Part shown: in pieces, positions 41,382 through 52,925 of the stretch
Layout of the letters: each line of letters starts with the position of its first letter
Numbering within the stretch: the stretch's first letter is position 1
Source of the DNA: CAVQLX01 sp963811605
GTDB taxonomy: Bacteria; Desulfobacterota; Binatia; DP-6
DNA length: 64,000 nucleotides
Assembly: GCA_963811605.1 (NCBI GenBank)
Contig: CAWESA010000007.1
Location: forward strand, 62,001 to 126,000
Direction: 5' to 3'
Program-made: the position numbers and the translations under genes
Notes under the pieces: generated by a model
Told to the model about the DNA's origin: nothing
Database searches by the model: none
What the model saw: the letters and a program-made list of their open reading frames with translations, nothing else

Positions 41382-43163
41382 ATGAGCGTGGCGGCGGGCG
41401 GAAGCTGGCTCGTCGATCCGGTGGGATCGACGCCACAGTTCACGGGCGCGGACTTCACCGACGAGGATCTGCTGTACGCCAAGACGGCGGAGGACTTCGT
41501 CCGCAACGAGATCCTGCCACGGATCGACGCGATCGAGGCCAAGGAGGCGGGCCTCATGCCGCGGCTGCTCAAGCGCGCCGGCGAGCTCGGGCTCCTGATG
41601 ATCGACGTGCCCGAGGCGTACGGCGGCCTCGGGCTGAGCAAGACCACGTCGATGCTGGTGTCGGAGCGAGGCGCGCTGTGCGCGTCGTTCAGCGTGTCGT
41701 GGGGGGCCCACACCGGCATCGGTACCCTGCCCATCGTCTACTACGGTACCGAGGAGCAGAAGCAGACCTACCTGCCGCGGCTCGCCACCGGCGAGTGGCT
41801 CGCCGGCTACGCGCTCACGGAGCCACAATCGGGGAGCGACGCGCTCGGCGCGCGGACGAAGGCGATCCTCGAGCCCGGTGGCGCCGCCTACCGCCTGACG
41901 GGGACCAAGCAGTTCATCACCAACGCCGGCTTCGCCGACCTGTTCACCGTCTTCGCCAAGGTCGACGGCGAGCACTTCACGGCGTTCCTGGTCGAGCGCG
42001 ACACGCCGGGCCTGTCGCTCGGGCCCGAGGAGCACAAGCTCGGCATCCGCGGATCGTCGACCCGCCAGCTGATCCTCGAGGATGCCGCGGTGCCCGCCGA
42101 CCGCGTCCTCGGCGCGATCGGGCAGGGCCACAAGATCGCGTTCAACATCCTCAACATCGGTCGCTTCAAGCTGGGCGCCGGCTCGGTCGGTGCGGCCAAG
42201 GACTGCCTGCGCATCGCGCTCGACTACGGCCGCGACCGCCACCAGTTCGGCCGGCCGATCGCGAGCTTCGGGATGATCCAGGGCAAGCTCGCCGACATGG
42301 CGGCGCGCATCTACGTCGCCGACAGCATGAGCTACCGCACGGCCGGGCTGATGGACGCCGCCGCCGCCGCGGTCGATCACGCGGCGGCCGATGCGCCGGC
42401 GCAGCTCGTCACCCGGGCCGTCGAGGAGTACACGATCGAGGCGTCGATCATGAAGGTGTTCGGCACCGAGGCGCTCGACTTCGTCTCCGACGAGGCGCTG
42501 CAGGTGCTGGGGGGCTACGGCTTCACCGCCGACTATCCCGTGGAGCGGCACTGGCGCGATGCGCGCATCAATCGCATCTTCGAGGGCACCAACGAGATCA
42601 ACCGCCTGATCATCCCGGCGACGTTGATGAAGCGGGTCGGGCAGGGACGGCTCGCGTACACCGACTTCTTCCAGCGCCTCGAGCGCGAGATCGCCGACCC
42701 GAGCACGTTCCCGGCGCCGTCGCGCGGTCCGCTCGAGCGCGAGCAGCGCGCCACCGAGGTGGCGAAGCGCCTGATCGCCTACGTCGTGCGGGTGCTGGTC
42801 GAGCGCGATCTGGCGTCGCTCAAGGACAAGCAGCAGCACCTCGAGATCCTCGCCAACATGATCATCGACCTCTACGCCATGGACAGCGTCGTCAACCGGA
42901 CGCTCCTGCTGTCGGGTCACGGCACGGCCGACGACGACGCGCTTCGCCTGGACATGACGCGCGTGTACGTCGCGTCCGCCAACGCCCGCGTGTTCGGCGA
43001 CGCGCGCCGCCTGCTGGCCAACGAGTTCGAGGGCGAGGAGCTGCGCAAGCACCTGGCGCTGGAAGCCATCCTGCCCCAGGTGCCCATCCGCACGATCGCG
43101 GTGAAGCAGCGCATCGCGGAGGCGCTGGTGGCGCGGGGGGTGGGGGCGGTGTTCCTGCGCTAG
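41382..43163 (+). CDS. Acyl-CoA dehydrogenase, long form
   Basis: A 593-aa flavoenzyme that introduces the 2,3-double bond in acyl-CoA. FAD-binding segments LTEPQSGSDA and KQFITNAGFADLFTVF follow the N-terminal helical domain. The catalytic base is probably Glu401 in RIFEGTNEINR, matching the VLCAD/ACAD9 position. The C-terminal extension of about 180 residues beyond the usual 380-aa core is that of the VLCAD-like dehydrogenases. ATG 41382 has a good ribosome site (AGGAG). It stands alone on the plus strand and converges with rpe, which ends 7 bp after its stop. Confidence 0.92.
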   Translation: MSVAAGGSWLVDPVGSTPQFTGADFTDEDLLYAKTAEDFVRNEILPRIDAIEAKEAGLMPRLLKRAGELGLLMIDVPEAYGGLGLSKTTSMLVSERGALCASFSVSWGAHTGIGTLPIVYYGTEEQKQTYLPRLATGEWLAGYALTEPQSGSDALGARTKAILEPGGAAYRLTGTKQFITNAGFADLFTVFAKVDGEHFTAFLVERDTPGLSLGPEEHKLGIRGSSTRQLILEDAAVPADRVLGAIGQGHKIAFNILNIGRFKLGAGSVGAAKDCLRIALDYGRDRHQFGRPIASFGMIQGKLADMAARIYVADSMSYRTAGLMDAAAAAVDHAAADAPAQLVTRAVEEYTIEASIMKVFGTEALDFVSDEALQVLGGYGFTADYPVERHWRDARINRIFEGTNEINRLIIPATLMKRVGQGRLAYTDFFQRLEREIADPSTFPAPSRGPLEREQRATEVAKRLIAYVVRVLVERDLASLKDKQQHLEILANMIIDLYAMDSVVNRTLLLSGHGTADDDALRLDMTRVYVASANARVFGDARRLLANEFEGEELRKHLALEAILPQVPIRTIAVKQRIAEALVARGVGAVFLR

Positions 43164-43170
43164 GAGCGCG

Positions 43171-43824
<654 letters not shown>

Positions 43825-43869
43825 CGCGTCCTTCCACTAGCGGAGGCGCGCGGCCTCCGCCAGGCGGGT

Positions 43870-45222
43870 TCAGCGCGCACGCAGGCGGACCGCGAAGAAC
43901 GCGTCCAGATCGTGCCGGTGCGGCCAGGTCCGCAGCCCGCCGTCGGACGTGAGCACCTCGGCGGGCGCCAGGCCGCCGATCGGCTCGCGCACGAAGCGAG
44001 GATGCGCGGTGAGAAAGGCGGCGACCACGTCGTCGGTCTCCGCGCGCATGGGCGAGCACACGGCGTAGACCAGGATGCCACCGGGGCGCACCAGGGGCGC
44101 AACGCCCCCCAGCAGCGCACCCTGGAGCGTGGCGAGGCGCGGCAGGTCCTCGGAGCGTCGCCGCCAGCGCAGCTCCGGGTGGCGGCGCAGCGTGCCGAGG
44201 CCGGAGCACGGGGCGTCGACCAGCACCGCGTCGAACGGCTGGTGCAGCGGTGGACGGCGCGCGTCGGCGACCGCGGCCTCAACCGTGGTGAGCCCCAGCC
44301 GCGCCGCTTCCCCGATGATGCGGCCCACGCCGGCCGGGTGCGGATCGAGCGCCAGCACGCGCCCGCCGAGCGCGGCGAGGTACGCCGCCTTGCCGCCCGG
44401 CGCGGCGCAGGCATCGAGCACGCGATCGCCGGACGCGACGCCGAGCAGGCGGCAGACCAGCTGCGACGCCTCGCCCTGGAACGCGAGCCGTCCGGCGGCG
44501 TATTCGGCGAGCTCGCGCAGCCGGCCGGCGCCGCGCGGGACCACGAGGCCGTCGGGTGCCCAGCGCGACGCGGTCACGTGCACGCCGTCCCCCTCGAGGT
44601 CGGCGGCGAGCGCCTCGCGGCTGCCCGGCGGCTGGGCGCGCACGGCGATCGGCCCGCGGCGATTGTGCGCCGCGAGCAGCGCGGGCAGCTCGGCCCGGTC
44701 CATCTCACGGGCCAGCCGGGCGACCAGCCAGCCCGGATGGGACCACTCGATCGCCAGGCGCTCGATGGGATCGGCCGCCGCGTCGGGCAGCGCACGGGCA
44801 TGGCGCCCTTCGCGTGCCGCGCGTCGCAGGACGGCGTTCACCAGGCCCGCGGCGCCGCGCCCTGCACCGCCGGCCATGCGGACGCTCGCGTCGACGGCCG
44901 CATACGCCGGCACGCGGTCGAGGAAGAGGAGCTGGTAGAGTCCGAGCCGCAACGCGACACGCACCGGTGGATCGAGCGCCGCCACCGTGCCGCGCACCAG
45001 CTGCCCGAGGTGGTGATCGAGACGGCCCTGCCAGGCGAGCGCGCCGTAGACCAGCTCGGTGGCGAGCGCGCGATCGACGGGGGCGAGGGCTGCGAGCCGC
45101 CGCGCCAGCAGGACGTCGGCGAAGGCATCGGTGGTCTCCACCCGGAGCAGGACGTCGTGCGCGACGCCCCGCGCGTCGCGCGCCGGCGCGTGGGGCGTCG
45201 GTGCGGCCGGCCGCCGGGGCAT
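43870..45222 (-). CDS. rsmB: 16S rRNA m5C967 methyltransferase
   Basis: A 450-aa protein with an N-terminal NusB-like RNA-binding domain (residues about 15-145: RVETTDAFADVLLARRL, LVYGALAWQGRLDHH) and a C-terminal SAM methylase. The SAM motif is DACAAPGGK. The two conserved cysteines are Cys339 (VDAPCSGLGT) and Cys389 (VYAVCSPM), the release and catalytic positions. It methylates C967 of 16S rRNA. fmt ends 3 bp before its ATG, so the two are co-expressed. Confidence 0.93.
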   Translation of the reverse strand: MPRRPAAPTPHAPARDARGVAHDVLLRVETTDAFADVLLARRLAALAPVDRALATELVYGALAWQGRLDHHLGQLVRGTVAALDPPVRVALRLGLYQLLFLDRVPAYAAVDASVRMAGGAGRGAAGLVNAVLRRAAREGRHARALPDAAADPIERLAIEWSHPGWLVARLAREMDRAELPALLAAHNRRGPIAVRAQPPGSREALAADLEGDGVHVTASRWAPDGLVVPRGAGRLRELAEYAAGRLAFQGEASQLVCRLLGVASGDRVLDACAAPGGKAAYLAALGGRVLALDPHPAGVGRIIGEAARLGLTTVEAAVADARRPPLHQPFDAVLVDAPCSGLGTLRRHPELRWRRRSEDLPRLATLQGALLGGVAPLVRPGGILVYAVCSPMRAETDDVVAAFLTAHPRFVREPIGGLAPAEVLTSDGGLRTWPHRHDLDAFFAVRLRAR

Positions 45223-45225
45223 CGA

Positions 45226-46190
<965 letters not shown>

Positions 46191-46194
<4 letters not shown>

Positions 46195-46739
46195 AGGACC
46201 GAGCGGTGCGCGCCGCTGCCGCTGGGGCGGCCCTGACGCTCGAGCTTGCGCTGCCGGGCCTTGTAGAGGTCGCGCTTCAGGCGGGAGAGGCGATCGAGGA
46301 ACAGCTTGCCGTCGAGGTGATCGATCTCGTGCTGCAGCGCGACCGCGAGCAGCTCCTCGGCCTCGATCTGGATCTCCTGCTGCTCGGGCGTCCAGGCGCG
46401 CAGCAAGATGCGCCGCGCGCGCGTGACCGGCGCGGTGTAGTCGGGTACCGACAGACACCCTTCCTCCCACACGATGGCGCCCTCGCGCTCCACGATCTCG
46501 GGGTTCACGAGCTTCATGAGCCGCTTGCCGGGCTCCTCACCCTCGTGCGGGACGTCGAGCACGATCATGCGCTGGCCGACTCCGACCTGCGGCGCCGCCA
46601 GCCCGATGCCGGGTGCGGCATACATCGTCTCCGCCATGTCCTCGAGCAGCGCCGCGACGGCGCCGTCGATGTCCGTCACGTCGGCGGCGCGGTTCTTCAG
46701 GATGCGGTCGGGGTAGGTATGAATGTCACGGATGGCCAT
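46191..46739 (-). CDS. def: Peptide deformylase
   Basis: A 182-aa metalloprotease that removes the formyl group from nascent proteins. The three motifs are GIGLAAPQ (44-51), EEGCLSVP (Cys95 ligand) and QHEIDHL (His137, Glu138, His141). The C-terminal 25 residues are basic and Ser/Gly-rich, extending past the usual end. It lies 45 bp behind priA and its stop overlaps the fmt start. Confidence 0.95.
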
Positions 46740-46784
46740 GCGAACGGCACGGGTCTACCTGGCCCGTTCCCGCCTCGCAATCCG

Positions 46785-49007
46785 TTACGTCGAGTACGGA
46801 TCGACGTCGATCACGAGGCGCAGGCCCGCTCGCCGCAACGCCTGCTCCGTGCCGCGCGCGGCCCGGGCCAGGGCCCGCAATGCCGGCACCCGGGACGAGC
46901 GCAGGAGGATCTGGCTGCGATGGCGGCCGCGCACGCGCGCCACCGGCGGGGGCGCCGGGCCGAGAACGGCCCCTTCCCCCGCGTCGAGCGCCGCCGCCTG
47001 TGCGCGCAGCCGCTCGGCCAGCCGGGCAGCCGCGCGCTCGACGCGCGACTCGTCCGGGCCGTCGAGCCGCACGAGGACGAGGCGGGCGAAGGGCGGGTAC
47101 CCGAGCGCGCGGCGGCGCTCGAGCTCCCCGACCATGAAGCCCGCGTAGTCGTGCCGGACGGCGGCGGCCAGGCTGGGATGCTGGGGACGCAAGGTCTGCA
47201 CGAGGACGCGACCCGCCGCCGCGCCGCGCCCGGCCCGGCCGGCGACCTGCACGAGCAGCTGGAAGGTGCGCTCGCCGGCGCGGAAGTCGGGCAGGTTGAG
47301 GGAGAGGTCGGCGAGCAGCACGACGACCAGCGTGACGCCGGGGACATCGTGTCCCTTGCTCACCATCTGCGTGCCGACCAGGATGTCCGTGTCCCCGGCG
47401 TGCCAGTCGCGCAGGATGCGACGCTGGGCGCCGGGGCGCTGCGCCGCATCGCGGTCCATGCGATCGACCGCGGCATCGGGAAAACAGGACCGGAGCATGC
47501 TCTCGATCTGCTCGGTGCCGACGCCGAAGGCCTCGAGAGGCGGACCGCCGCATCCGTCGCAGGCGCGCGGAGGAGGCCGGTGGTAGCGGCAGTGGTGGCA
47601 GACGAGCGCCCCGGCGCGGCGATGCCAGGTGAGCGTGACGCTGCAATGCGGGCAGCTCGCGGTGGCCCCGCAGGCGGGGCACTGCAGGTAGGTCGCGAAG
47701 CCGCGGCGATTCAGGAAGACCAGCGTCTGTCCCTCCGACACCAGATTGCCCGCCAGCGCCGCGCGCACGTCCGGCGACAGCAGCGCGTCGCCGCCGCGCG
47801 GTCGCTCCGCCGATCGCAGGTCCAGCAGCTCGACCGCGGGGAGCGGCTGCGGCGTGGGACGGCTGGTCAGCGGCAGCAGCGTGTGCCGTCCTTCCTGCGC
47901 GGCGTGGTGACTCTCGGCGGACGGCGTGGCCGAGGCCAGCACCGTCACCGCCTGCGCGAGCCGTCCGCGCACGACCGCGAGGTCGCGGGCATTGTAGCGG
48001 ATGCCGTCCTCCTGCTTGTAGGCGGCGTCGTGCTCCTCGTCGACCACCAGCAGGCCGGGTCGCGCGAGCGGCGCGAACACCGCCGAGCGGGCGCCCACGA
48101 CGACGCGCGCCTCCCGCGATCGGATGCGCCGCCACTCGTCCCAGCGCTCGCGCGGACCGAGGCCGCTGTGCAGGACCGCCACGCGATCGCCGAACCGCCC
48201 GCGCACGCGCTCGACCACCTGGTGCGTGAGCGCGATCTCCGGGACCAGGATCAGGACATCGCGTCCCGCGGCCAGCGTCTCGTCGGCGGCGGCGAGGAAG
48301 ACCTCGGTCTTGCCGCTGCCCGTCACCCCGTGCAGGAGGAACGACGTCACGCCACCGGCGCGCACCGCGGCTGCGATGGCGGCGGCGGCGGCGCGCTGCT
48401 CCTGGGTGAGAATCGGCCGGGGGGGCTCCGGCTCGACCGGTGGCACGAGCCGGGGGCGTGGGGCGCGGCGCGCCTCGGCCAGCCCGTCCTCGACCAGCGC
48501 ACGCAGCGCCGCCGTGGTCACCCCGGCGGCGCGTGCGTCACGCAGCGGCACCCCGGCGCCGTCGGCGGCGGCGAGGAAGCGGTATGCGCGTGCTCGCGCC
48601 GGGGCGCGCCGCCCGAGGGCCGTCTCCTGGCTCGCATCGAGTCGCCGGATCAGGGCGACCAGGCGCTCCTGGGCGGGGTCCGGCAGGCGAGCGGGCACGA
48701 TCGTTCCCAGCACGTCGGCGAGCGAGACCAGGTAGTAGCGCGCCGTCCAGCGGCACAGCTCGAGCAGCTCGAGCGGGAGCAGCGGCTCGGCGTCGACGCA
48801 GTCGAGCACCGCGCGCAGATCGCCCGCGGGGGCAGCGTCGGTGAAGCCGGCGACGACGCCGATGCGGGTCTGCCGTCCCAGCGGCACCCGCACGCGCATG
48901 CCGGGGACGACGCGGGCGCGCAGCGCATCCGGGACCCGGTAGGTGAAGCAGTCGAACCGCGGCACGGCCGGGAGTGGCGCAACCTCGACCAGCCCGTCCG
49001 TCGGCAC
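46785..49007 (-). CDS. priA: Primosomal protein N' (replication restart helicase)
   Basis: A 740-aa superfamily 2 helicase. An N-terminal 3'-end-binding domain (VPRFDCFTYRVPDALR) precedes the motor with Walker A GVTGSGKTEV (227-236), DEEH (about 321-324) and the SAT-type motif LASATPSAES. A zinc-ribbon with four CxxC-type pairs (CPACGATASCPHC, CHHCRYH, CDGCGG) lies between, as in the family. It restarts collapsed replication forks. First of the priA-def-fmt-rsmB-rpe row. ATG 49007 is used; it faces the pilM gene across 184 bp. Confidence 0.94.
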   Translation of the reverse strand: MPTDGLVEVAPLPAVPRFDCFTYRVPDALRARVVPGMRVRVPLGRQTRIGVVAGFTDAAPAGDLRAVLDCVDAEPLLPLELLELCRWTARYYLVSLADVLGTIVPARLPDPAQERLVALIRRLDASQETALGRRAPARARAYRFLAAADGAGVPLRDARAAGVTTAALRALVEDGLAEARRAPRPRLVPPVEPEPPRPILTQEQRAAAAAIAAAVRAGGVTSFLLHGVTGSGKTEVFLAAADETLAAGRDVLILVPEIALTHQVVERVRGRFGDRVAVLHSGLGPRERWDEWRRIRSREARVVVGARSAVFAPLARPGLLVVDEEHDAAYKQEDGIRYNARDLAVVRGRLAQAVTVLASATPSAESHHAAQEGRHTLLPLTSRPTPQPLPAVELLDLRSAERPRGGDALLSPDVRAALAGNLVSEGQTLVFLNRRGFATYLQCPACGATASCPHCSVTLTWHRRAGALVCHHCRYHRPPPRACDGCGGPPLEAFGVGTEQIESMLRSCFPDAAVDRMDRDAAQRPGAQRRILRDWHAGDTDILVGTQMVSKGHDVPGVTLVVVLLADLSLNLPDFRAGERTFQLLVQVAGRAGRGAAAGRVLVQTLRPQHPSLAAAVRHDYAGFMVGELERRRALGYPPFARLVLVRLDGPDESRVERAAARLAERLRAQAAALDAGEGAVLGPAPPPVARVRGRHRSQILLRSSRVPALRALARAARGTEQALRRAGLRLVIDVDPYST

Positions 49008-49191
49008 GTGTCGGTGTTAGAGGCCGCGCGGTGGGGTGTCAAAGACGCCCGGTGATGAACGGTCCGGTTGCATCGCACGCGCGGAGTGGGCGCGCGCGTT
49101 GCGGTCCGTGTTTCACGGCGCCGGCGCGTGGCCCGAGCGGCCGAGATGTCCGCACGGCATGCGGGTTGCTCGTCAATCGCCCGTGCGGTGG

Positions 49192-50118
49192 ATGCGGTCG
49201 TTCGGGTCGGCACGGCGCGTGGTCGCGCTCGACATCGGATCGCACAGCGTCAAGCTGGTCGCGGTGCGACATTCGCCGGCCGGGCCCCGCCTCGAGGCGG
49301 TCGCGCGAGCGACGATGCCGCCCGATGTCATGCACGGGCACGTCGTGCGCAACCCGGAGCGGGTGGGCGCCGTCATCCGCGCCCTGCTCCGACGTGCCGG
49401 GAGGCGGGGTGGCACGGTCCGCACGGCGATCCCGGCCTCCGCCGTCATGATGCGCCGGCTGACCGTGCGCGGCTCCACCAAGGCGCAGCGCGACGCGGAG
49501 GTGGCGCGCGAGGTTGCCGCGCACATCCCGGCCCGCCTGGAGCAGGCCGTGATCGACTACCAGGTGCTCGGCCCGTCGGCGGTCGACGGCGGGGCGCCCG
49601 TCCTCGTGGTGGCGGCCCGGCGCGAGCTGGTGCAGAGCTACTCCGCGGCCGTGCGCGCCGGAGGCGTCGAGCCGGGCGGGCTCGACGTCGACGTGTTCGC
49701 CCTCGCCCGGCTGGTCCGTGCGGATGTTCCCGATGGCGACGCCGCGCTCCTGGTGCACGCCGGCGCGCGTCACGCCCGCGTCACTCGAGTCGGACGCGAC
49801 GGTCCCGCCTGGGTCGGTGACGTGCCCGCGGACGGCGGGGTCGCGCCGGAGGCGCTCGCCCACGCGGTGCGACATGCTCTCGACCTGCTCGCGCCGGACG
49901 ACGCGACCGCGCCCCCGTCGCGCGTGCTGCTCTCGGGAGGTGGAGCCGCCGCGGCGGGTCTCGCGACTGCCTTCGCCGCCACGTTCGCGTGCCCGGTCGC
50001 GGTGGTCGATCCACTGGCCAGCATGGCGGTGCGCCGGCGCGGGCGCTGCGAGCCCGCCGGACCTGCCTTCGCCGTCGCGGCCGGACTCGCCCTCCAGGCG
50101 CCGGGGGGGCGGGCATGA
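49192..50118 (+). CDS. pilM: Type IV pilus assembly ATPase-like protein PilM
   Basis: A 308-aa actin-like protein of the inner-membrane alignment complex. ATG 49192 is preferred over in-frame starts at 49036 and 49159 because the PilM consensus, VVALDIGSHSVKLVAV, begins just after it. The phosphate-2-like loop sits near LLVHAGARH and a Gly-rich adenosine segment VLLSGGGAAAAG follows. It binds the cytoplasmic tail of PilN. Its stop overlaps the pilN start by 4 nt. Confidence 0.9.
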   Translation: MRSFGSARRVVALDIGSHSVKLVAVRHSPAGPRLEAVARATMPPDVMHGHVVRNPERVGAVIRALLRRAGRRGGTVRTAIPASAVMMRRLTVRGSTKAQRDAEVAREVAAHIPARLEQAVIDYQVLGPSAVDGGAPVLVVAARRELVQSYSAAVRAGGVEPGGLDVDVFALARLVRADVPDGDAALLVHAGARHARVTRVGRDGPAWVGDVPADGGVAPEALAHAVRHALDLLAPDDATAPPSRVLLSGGGAAAAGLATAFAATFACPVAVVDPLASMAVRRRGRCEPAGPAFAVAAGLALQAPGGRA

Positions 50119-50660
50119 TCTCCGTCGACCTGCTGCCTCCCGACGAAGCTCGCGCCGCGGCCGCCCGACGGCGCACGCGGCGGCTCGCGCGGCTGGCAGT
50201 CGCCGCGGCGGCGAGCGCGCTGGCGGCGGCGCACACGGTCCTCGCCATCGCCTCGGCGGCGACGTCCCGGGACGTCGAACGTGAGGCCGCCGCACGCGCC
50301 GAGCTCGAACGACCGGTGGCCGCGTTGCGGCGGCTGCGTCAGCGCCAGGCCTCGCTGCAGAGCCGGCTGGCGGTGCTCGCACGCCTCGAGCCGCACGACG
50401 GCGAGCCGGTGCGCATGCTCGCGGCGCTGGCGGCCGCGGCGCCGCCGGGTCTGTGGCTGACGGCGTTGAGGCTCGCGGGCGAGCGACTCGAGCTCACGGG
50501 CGTCGCGGTCGACGAGCGGACCATCGCCGATTTCGTGATGCGCCTCCGCCAGGTGCCTCCGCTGCACGCTCTCGACGTCGAGGAGGCCACGCGCGACGAC
50601 GGGGCGCGGCCGCCCGTCCGGCGATTCGTCATCGCGGGTCGCGTGGAGGCGGGTTCGTGA
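50115..50660 (+). CDS. pilN: Type IV pilus protein PilN
   Basis: A 181-aa bitopic membrane protein. The cytoplasmic MISVDLLPPDE matches the INLLP motif bound by PilM. One membrane helix (LAVAAAASALAAAHTVLAI) and a periplasmic coiled coil followed by a ferredoxin-like domain (ALAAAAPPGLWLTALRL) come next. ATG overlaps the pilM stop (ATGA) and its own stop overlaps the pilO GTG. Cytoplasmic PilM and periplasmic PilO partners are encoded on either side. Confidence 0.88.
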   Translation: MISVDLLPPDEARAAAARRRTRRLARLAVAAAASALAAAHTVLAIASAATSRDVEREAAARAELERPVAALRRLRQRQASLQSRLAVLARLEPHDGEPVRMLAALAAAAPPGLWLTALRLAGERLELTGVAVDERTIADFVMRLRQVPPLHALDVEEATRDDGARPPVRRFVIAGRVEAGS

Positions 50661-51253
50661 GGCTCGAGGTCCCGGTGCACCATCGGCCGGCGCTGGTGCT
50701 GAGCGCCGTCCTGCTGGTGCTCGTCCTCGACTGGCTGTGGGCGGCCGGCCCGCAGTCCGCCGCGCTCGGCCGAGCGCGGGAACGGCTCGACGCCCTCCGC
50801 ATCGAGGTCGCGGCGGCCCGACGGGAGGCGGCGACGCGTGCCGACACCAAGCGGGCCGTGCGCGCGGCCGATCGCGAGCTGCGTCGCGCGGCGGCACGGC
50901 TGCCGGATCAGCGCGAGCTGGCCGCACTCCTCGCGTCGGTCGCCGACGACGCGCGTGACCTCCGTCTCGAGCTCCTCCGCCTGCGGCCGAAGCCGGAGCG
51001 CGTCGCGGCCGACCACGTCGAGCTGCCGGTGGAGCTGGAGATGCGCGGGACGTTTCTCGCGGCACTGGAGTTCCTGCGCAGGCTCGGCGCGCTGGGCAGG
51101 CTCGTCCGGGTGCGCGACCTCGGCGTCGCGCGCTCGGGCCACGCCGCCGGGCAACCGATCGTCCAGATCCGATGCACCGCGGTGACCTATCGTCTGCCGG
51201 CGCGCGGCGACCTGCGGGCAGCCGGGGCGCCGCGGCGCGGAGGTCGGGGATGA
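50657..51253 (+). CDS. pilO: Type IV pilus protein PilO
   Basis: A 198-aa protein that pairs with PilN. A GTG at 50657 overlaps the pilN stop. One membrane helix (ALVLSAVLLVLVLDWLW) is followed by a coiled coil (residues about 40-95) and a ferredoxin-like periplasmic domain (LPVELEMRGTFLAALEFLRRL). The identity rests on topology and on position between pilN and pilP more than on sequence motifs. The C-terminal tail is Arg/Gly-rich. Confidence 0.87.
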   Translation: MRLEVPVHHRPALVLSAVLLVLVLDWLWAAGPQSAALGRARERLDALRIEVAAARREAATRADTKRAVRAADRELRRAAARLPDQRELAALLASVADDARDLRLELLRLRPKPERVAADHVELPVELEMRGTFLAALEFLRRLGALGRLVRVRDLGVARSGHAAGQPIVQIRCTAVTYRLPARGDLRAAGAPRRGGRG

Positions 51254-51591
51254 GCCGCCGAGCGGCAATCCTCTTGACGTGCGCGCTGGCCGTCGCCGGC
51301 CTGCGCGACCCGTTTGCTCCGCCTCCGCCGCCGGCTGTCGAACCCACCACGCCGCTCCAACGCCTCGAGATCGACCGCGTACGCCTCGTGGCGCTGGTGT
51401 ATCGGCCCGTCGCGCGGGCGCTGCTCGAGGACGACCACGGCAACGGCTACATCGCGGCGCCGGGAGTGGAGATCGGCCCGCGCCGCGGCACCGTCGTCGC
51501 CATCGAGCCCGGGACGCTGCGGATCCGCGAGCCCGCCGCGTCGGACGACGTCGTGCTCACGCTGCGTGCGCCACGCGAGAGCGCCCGATGA
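51250..51591 (+). CDS. pilP: Type IV pilus protein PilP, short form
   Basis: A 113-aa protein, shorter than the usual 170-180 aa. The N-terminal signal (ILLTCALAVAGL) is followed by LRDPFAPP, the family's characteristic DPF segment, and by the HR-domain-like LVALVYRPVARALLEDDHGN and GYIAAPGVEIGPRRGTVVAI. There is no clear lipobox cysteine, so the lipoprotein anchor of the usual PilP may be absent. It links PilNO to the PilQ secretin. ATG overlaps the pilO stop. Confidence 0.85.
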   Translation: MSRRAAILLTCALAVAGLRDPFAPPPPPAVEPTTPLQRLEIDRVRLVALVYRPVARALLEDDHGNGYIAAPGVEIGPRRGTVVAIEPGTLRIREPAASDDVVLTLRAPRESAR

Positions 51592-52925
51592 GGCGCGCGA
51601 CGCGGATGGTCCTGGCCGCGTCGTTCGTCGTTCGGACGCTCGCTCCTGCGGCCGCCGCCAGCCGGCCCGTTTCCCTCGACCTGCAGGAGGCCGATGTCCA
51701 CGGCGTCCTGCGGCTCCTGGCCGAGGTGGGCGACATGGACGTCGCGGCCGGTGATGACGTCCAGGGGAAGGTCACCCTCCGCCTGCGTGGCGTGCCCTGG
51801 GAGCAGGCGCTGGCGACGGTGCTGCGTCTCCACGGACTCGAGGCGCGCCGCGAAGGTCGCCTGCTGCGTGTGGCGACCACGGAACGCCTGGAGCAGGAGC
51901 GCGCTGCGGCGCTCGCCGCCGTTGCCGCCGCGCGCGAGCGGGCGCCGCTCGGCGTGACGTCCATCCGGGTCCACTGGGTGCGCGCCGGCGAGACCCTCGC
52001 CGCGCAGGTGCAGGGCGTCCTCTCGGACCGGGGTAGCGTGACCTTCGACGAGCGGACCAACACGCTGCTGGTGCGCGACCTGCCCGACGGCCTGCGCGAG
52101 GCGGCGGCGGTCGTCCGCACGCTCGACGTCCCCAGCCCGCAGGTGCTCATCGAGTCGAGCATCGTCGAGGCGACGGAGGATTTCGCGCGCGGACTCGGCG
52201 TGGAGTGGGGCGCCCGGCACGAGGGCGGAGGTGTGGTCGTCGGCGGACCGCGGGTCGTCGATTTTCCCGTGCCGGCGGCCTTCGGCTCCGGGTTCGGGCC
52301 CGGCGCAGCGGCCGCGCTCGACCTGGCCCTCGGCTCGCTGGACGGCGCCAACGATCTCGCCGCCCGCTTGACCGCCCTGGAGGAGGCGGGCAAGGGTAGG
52401 GTCATCAGCCGCCCGCGGGTCGTCACCATGAACAACGTCCCGGCGACGATCCAGAGCCTCACGATCCTGCGAGTCAAGCTGCCGTCCACGGGCACGGTCA
52501 TCAACACCGGCACGGCGGGCGCTGCGGAAACGGCGAACACGGCGACGGAGAAGATCAACACCGGTATCACCCTGGTGGTCATCCCGCAGGTCTCGTCGGA
52601 CGGCTTCGTGCTCCTCACCATCTACGCCAAGTCGAGCGTTCCCGACTTCAGCCGCACGGTCGAAGGCATCCCGACCGAGATCGCGCGCGAGGCGAACTCG
52701 AACGTCCTCGTGCGCGACGGCCAGACGGTCGTGCTCGGCGGCATCTCGCGGGCGTCGGGCGACGGCCGGCGAAGCGGGGTGCCCTTCCTCGGCAGCGTCC
52801 CCGGACTGGGCTGGCTCTTCCGACGCTCCCTCGTGAGCAAGCGTCGCGAGGAGCTGCTGGTGTTCCTGACGCCACGTGTTCTCGGCCCTGCGCTCGCCGG
52901 GCGCGCTCGCGGAGCCGATCGGTGA
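51588..52925 (+). CDS. pilQ: Type IV pilus secretin PilQ, short form
   Basis: A 445-aa secretin, shorter than the 600-770-aa pilus secretins because the N-terminal AMIN domains are missing. The order is signal peptide, one secretin/TonB short N-terminal domain (ISLDLQEADVHGVLRLLAE-like, with LQEADVHGVLRLLAEVGDMD), an N1-type domain (TNTLLVRDLPDGLREAAAVV), and the C-terminal secretin gate: ESSIVEATEDFARGLGVEW, NSNVLVRDGQTVVLGGI, then VPFLGSVPGLGWLFR. It forms the outer-membrane pore. ATG overlaps the pilP stop; its stop overlaps the aroK GTG. Confidence 0.91.
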   Translation: MRRATRMVLAASFVVRTLAPAAAASRPVSLDLQEADVHGVLRLLAEVGDMDVAAGDDVQGKVTLRLRGVPWEQALATVLRLHGLEARREGRLLRVATTERLEQERAAALAAVAAARERAPLGVTSIRVHWVRAGETLAAQVQGVLSDRGSVTFDERTNTLLVRDLPDGLREAAAVVRTLDVPSPQVLIESSIVEATEDFARGLGVEWGARHEGGGVVVGGPRVVDFPVPAAFGSGFGPGAAAALDLALGSLDGANDLAARLTALEEAGKGRVISRPRVVTMNNVPATIQSLTILRVKLPSTGTVINTGTAGAAETANTATEKINTGITLVVIPQVSSDGFVLLTIYAKSSVPDFSRTVEGIPTEIAREANSNVLVRDGQTVVLGGISRASGDGRRSGVPFLGSVPGLGWLFRRSLVSKRREELLVFLTPRVLGPALAGRARGADR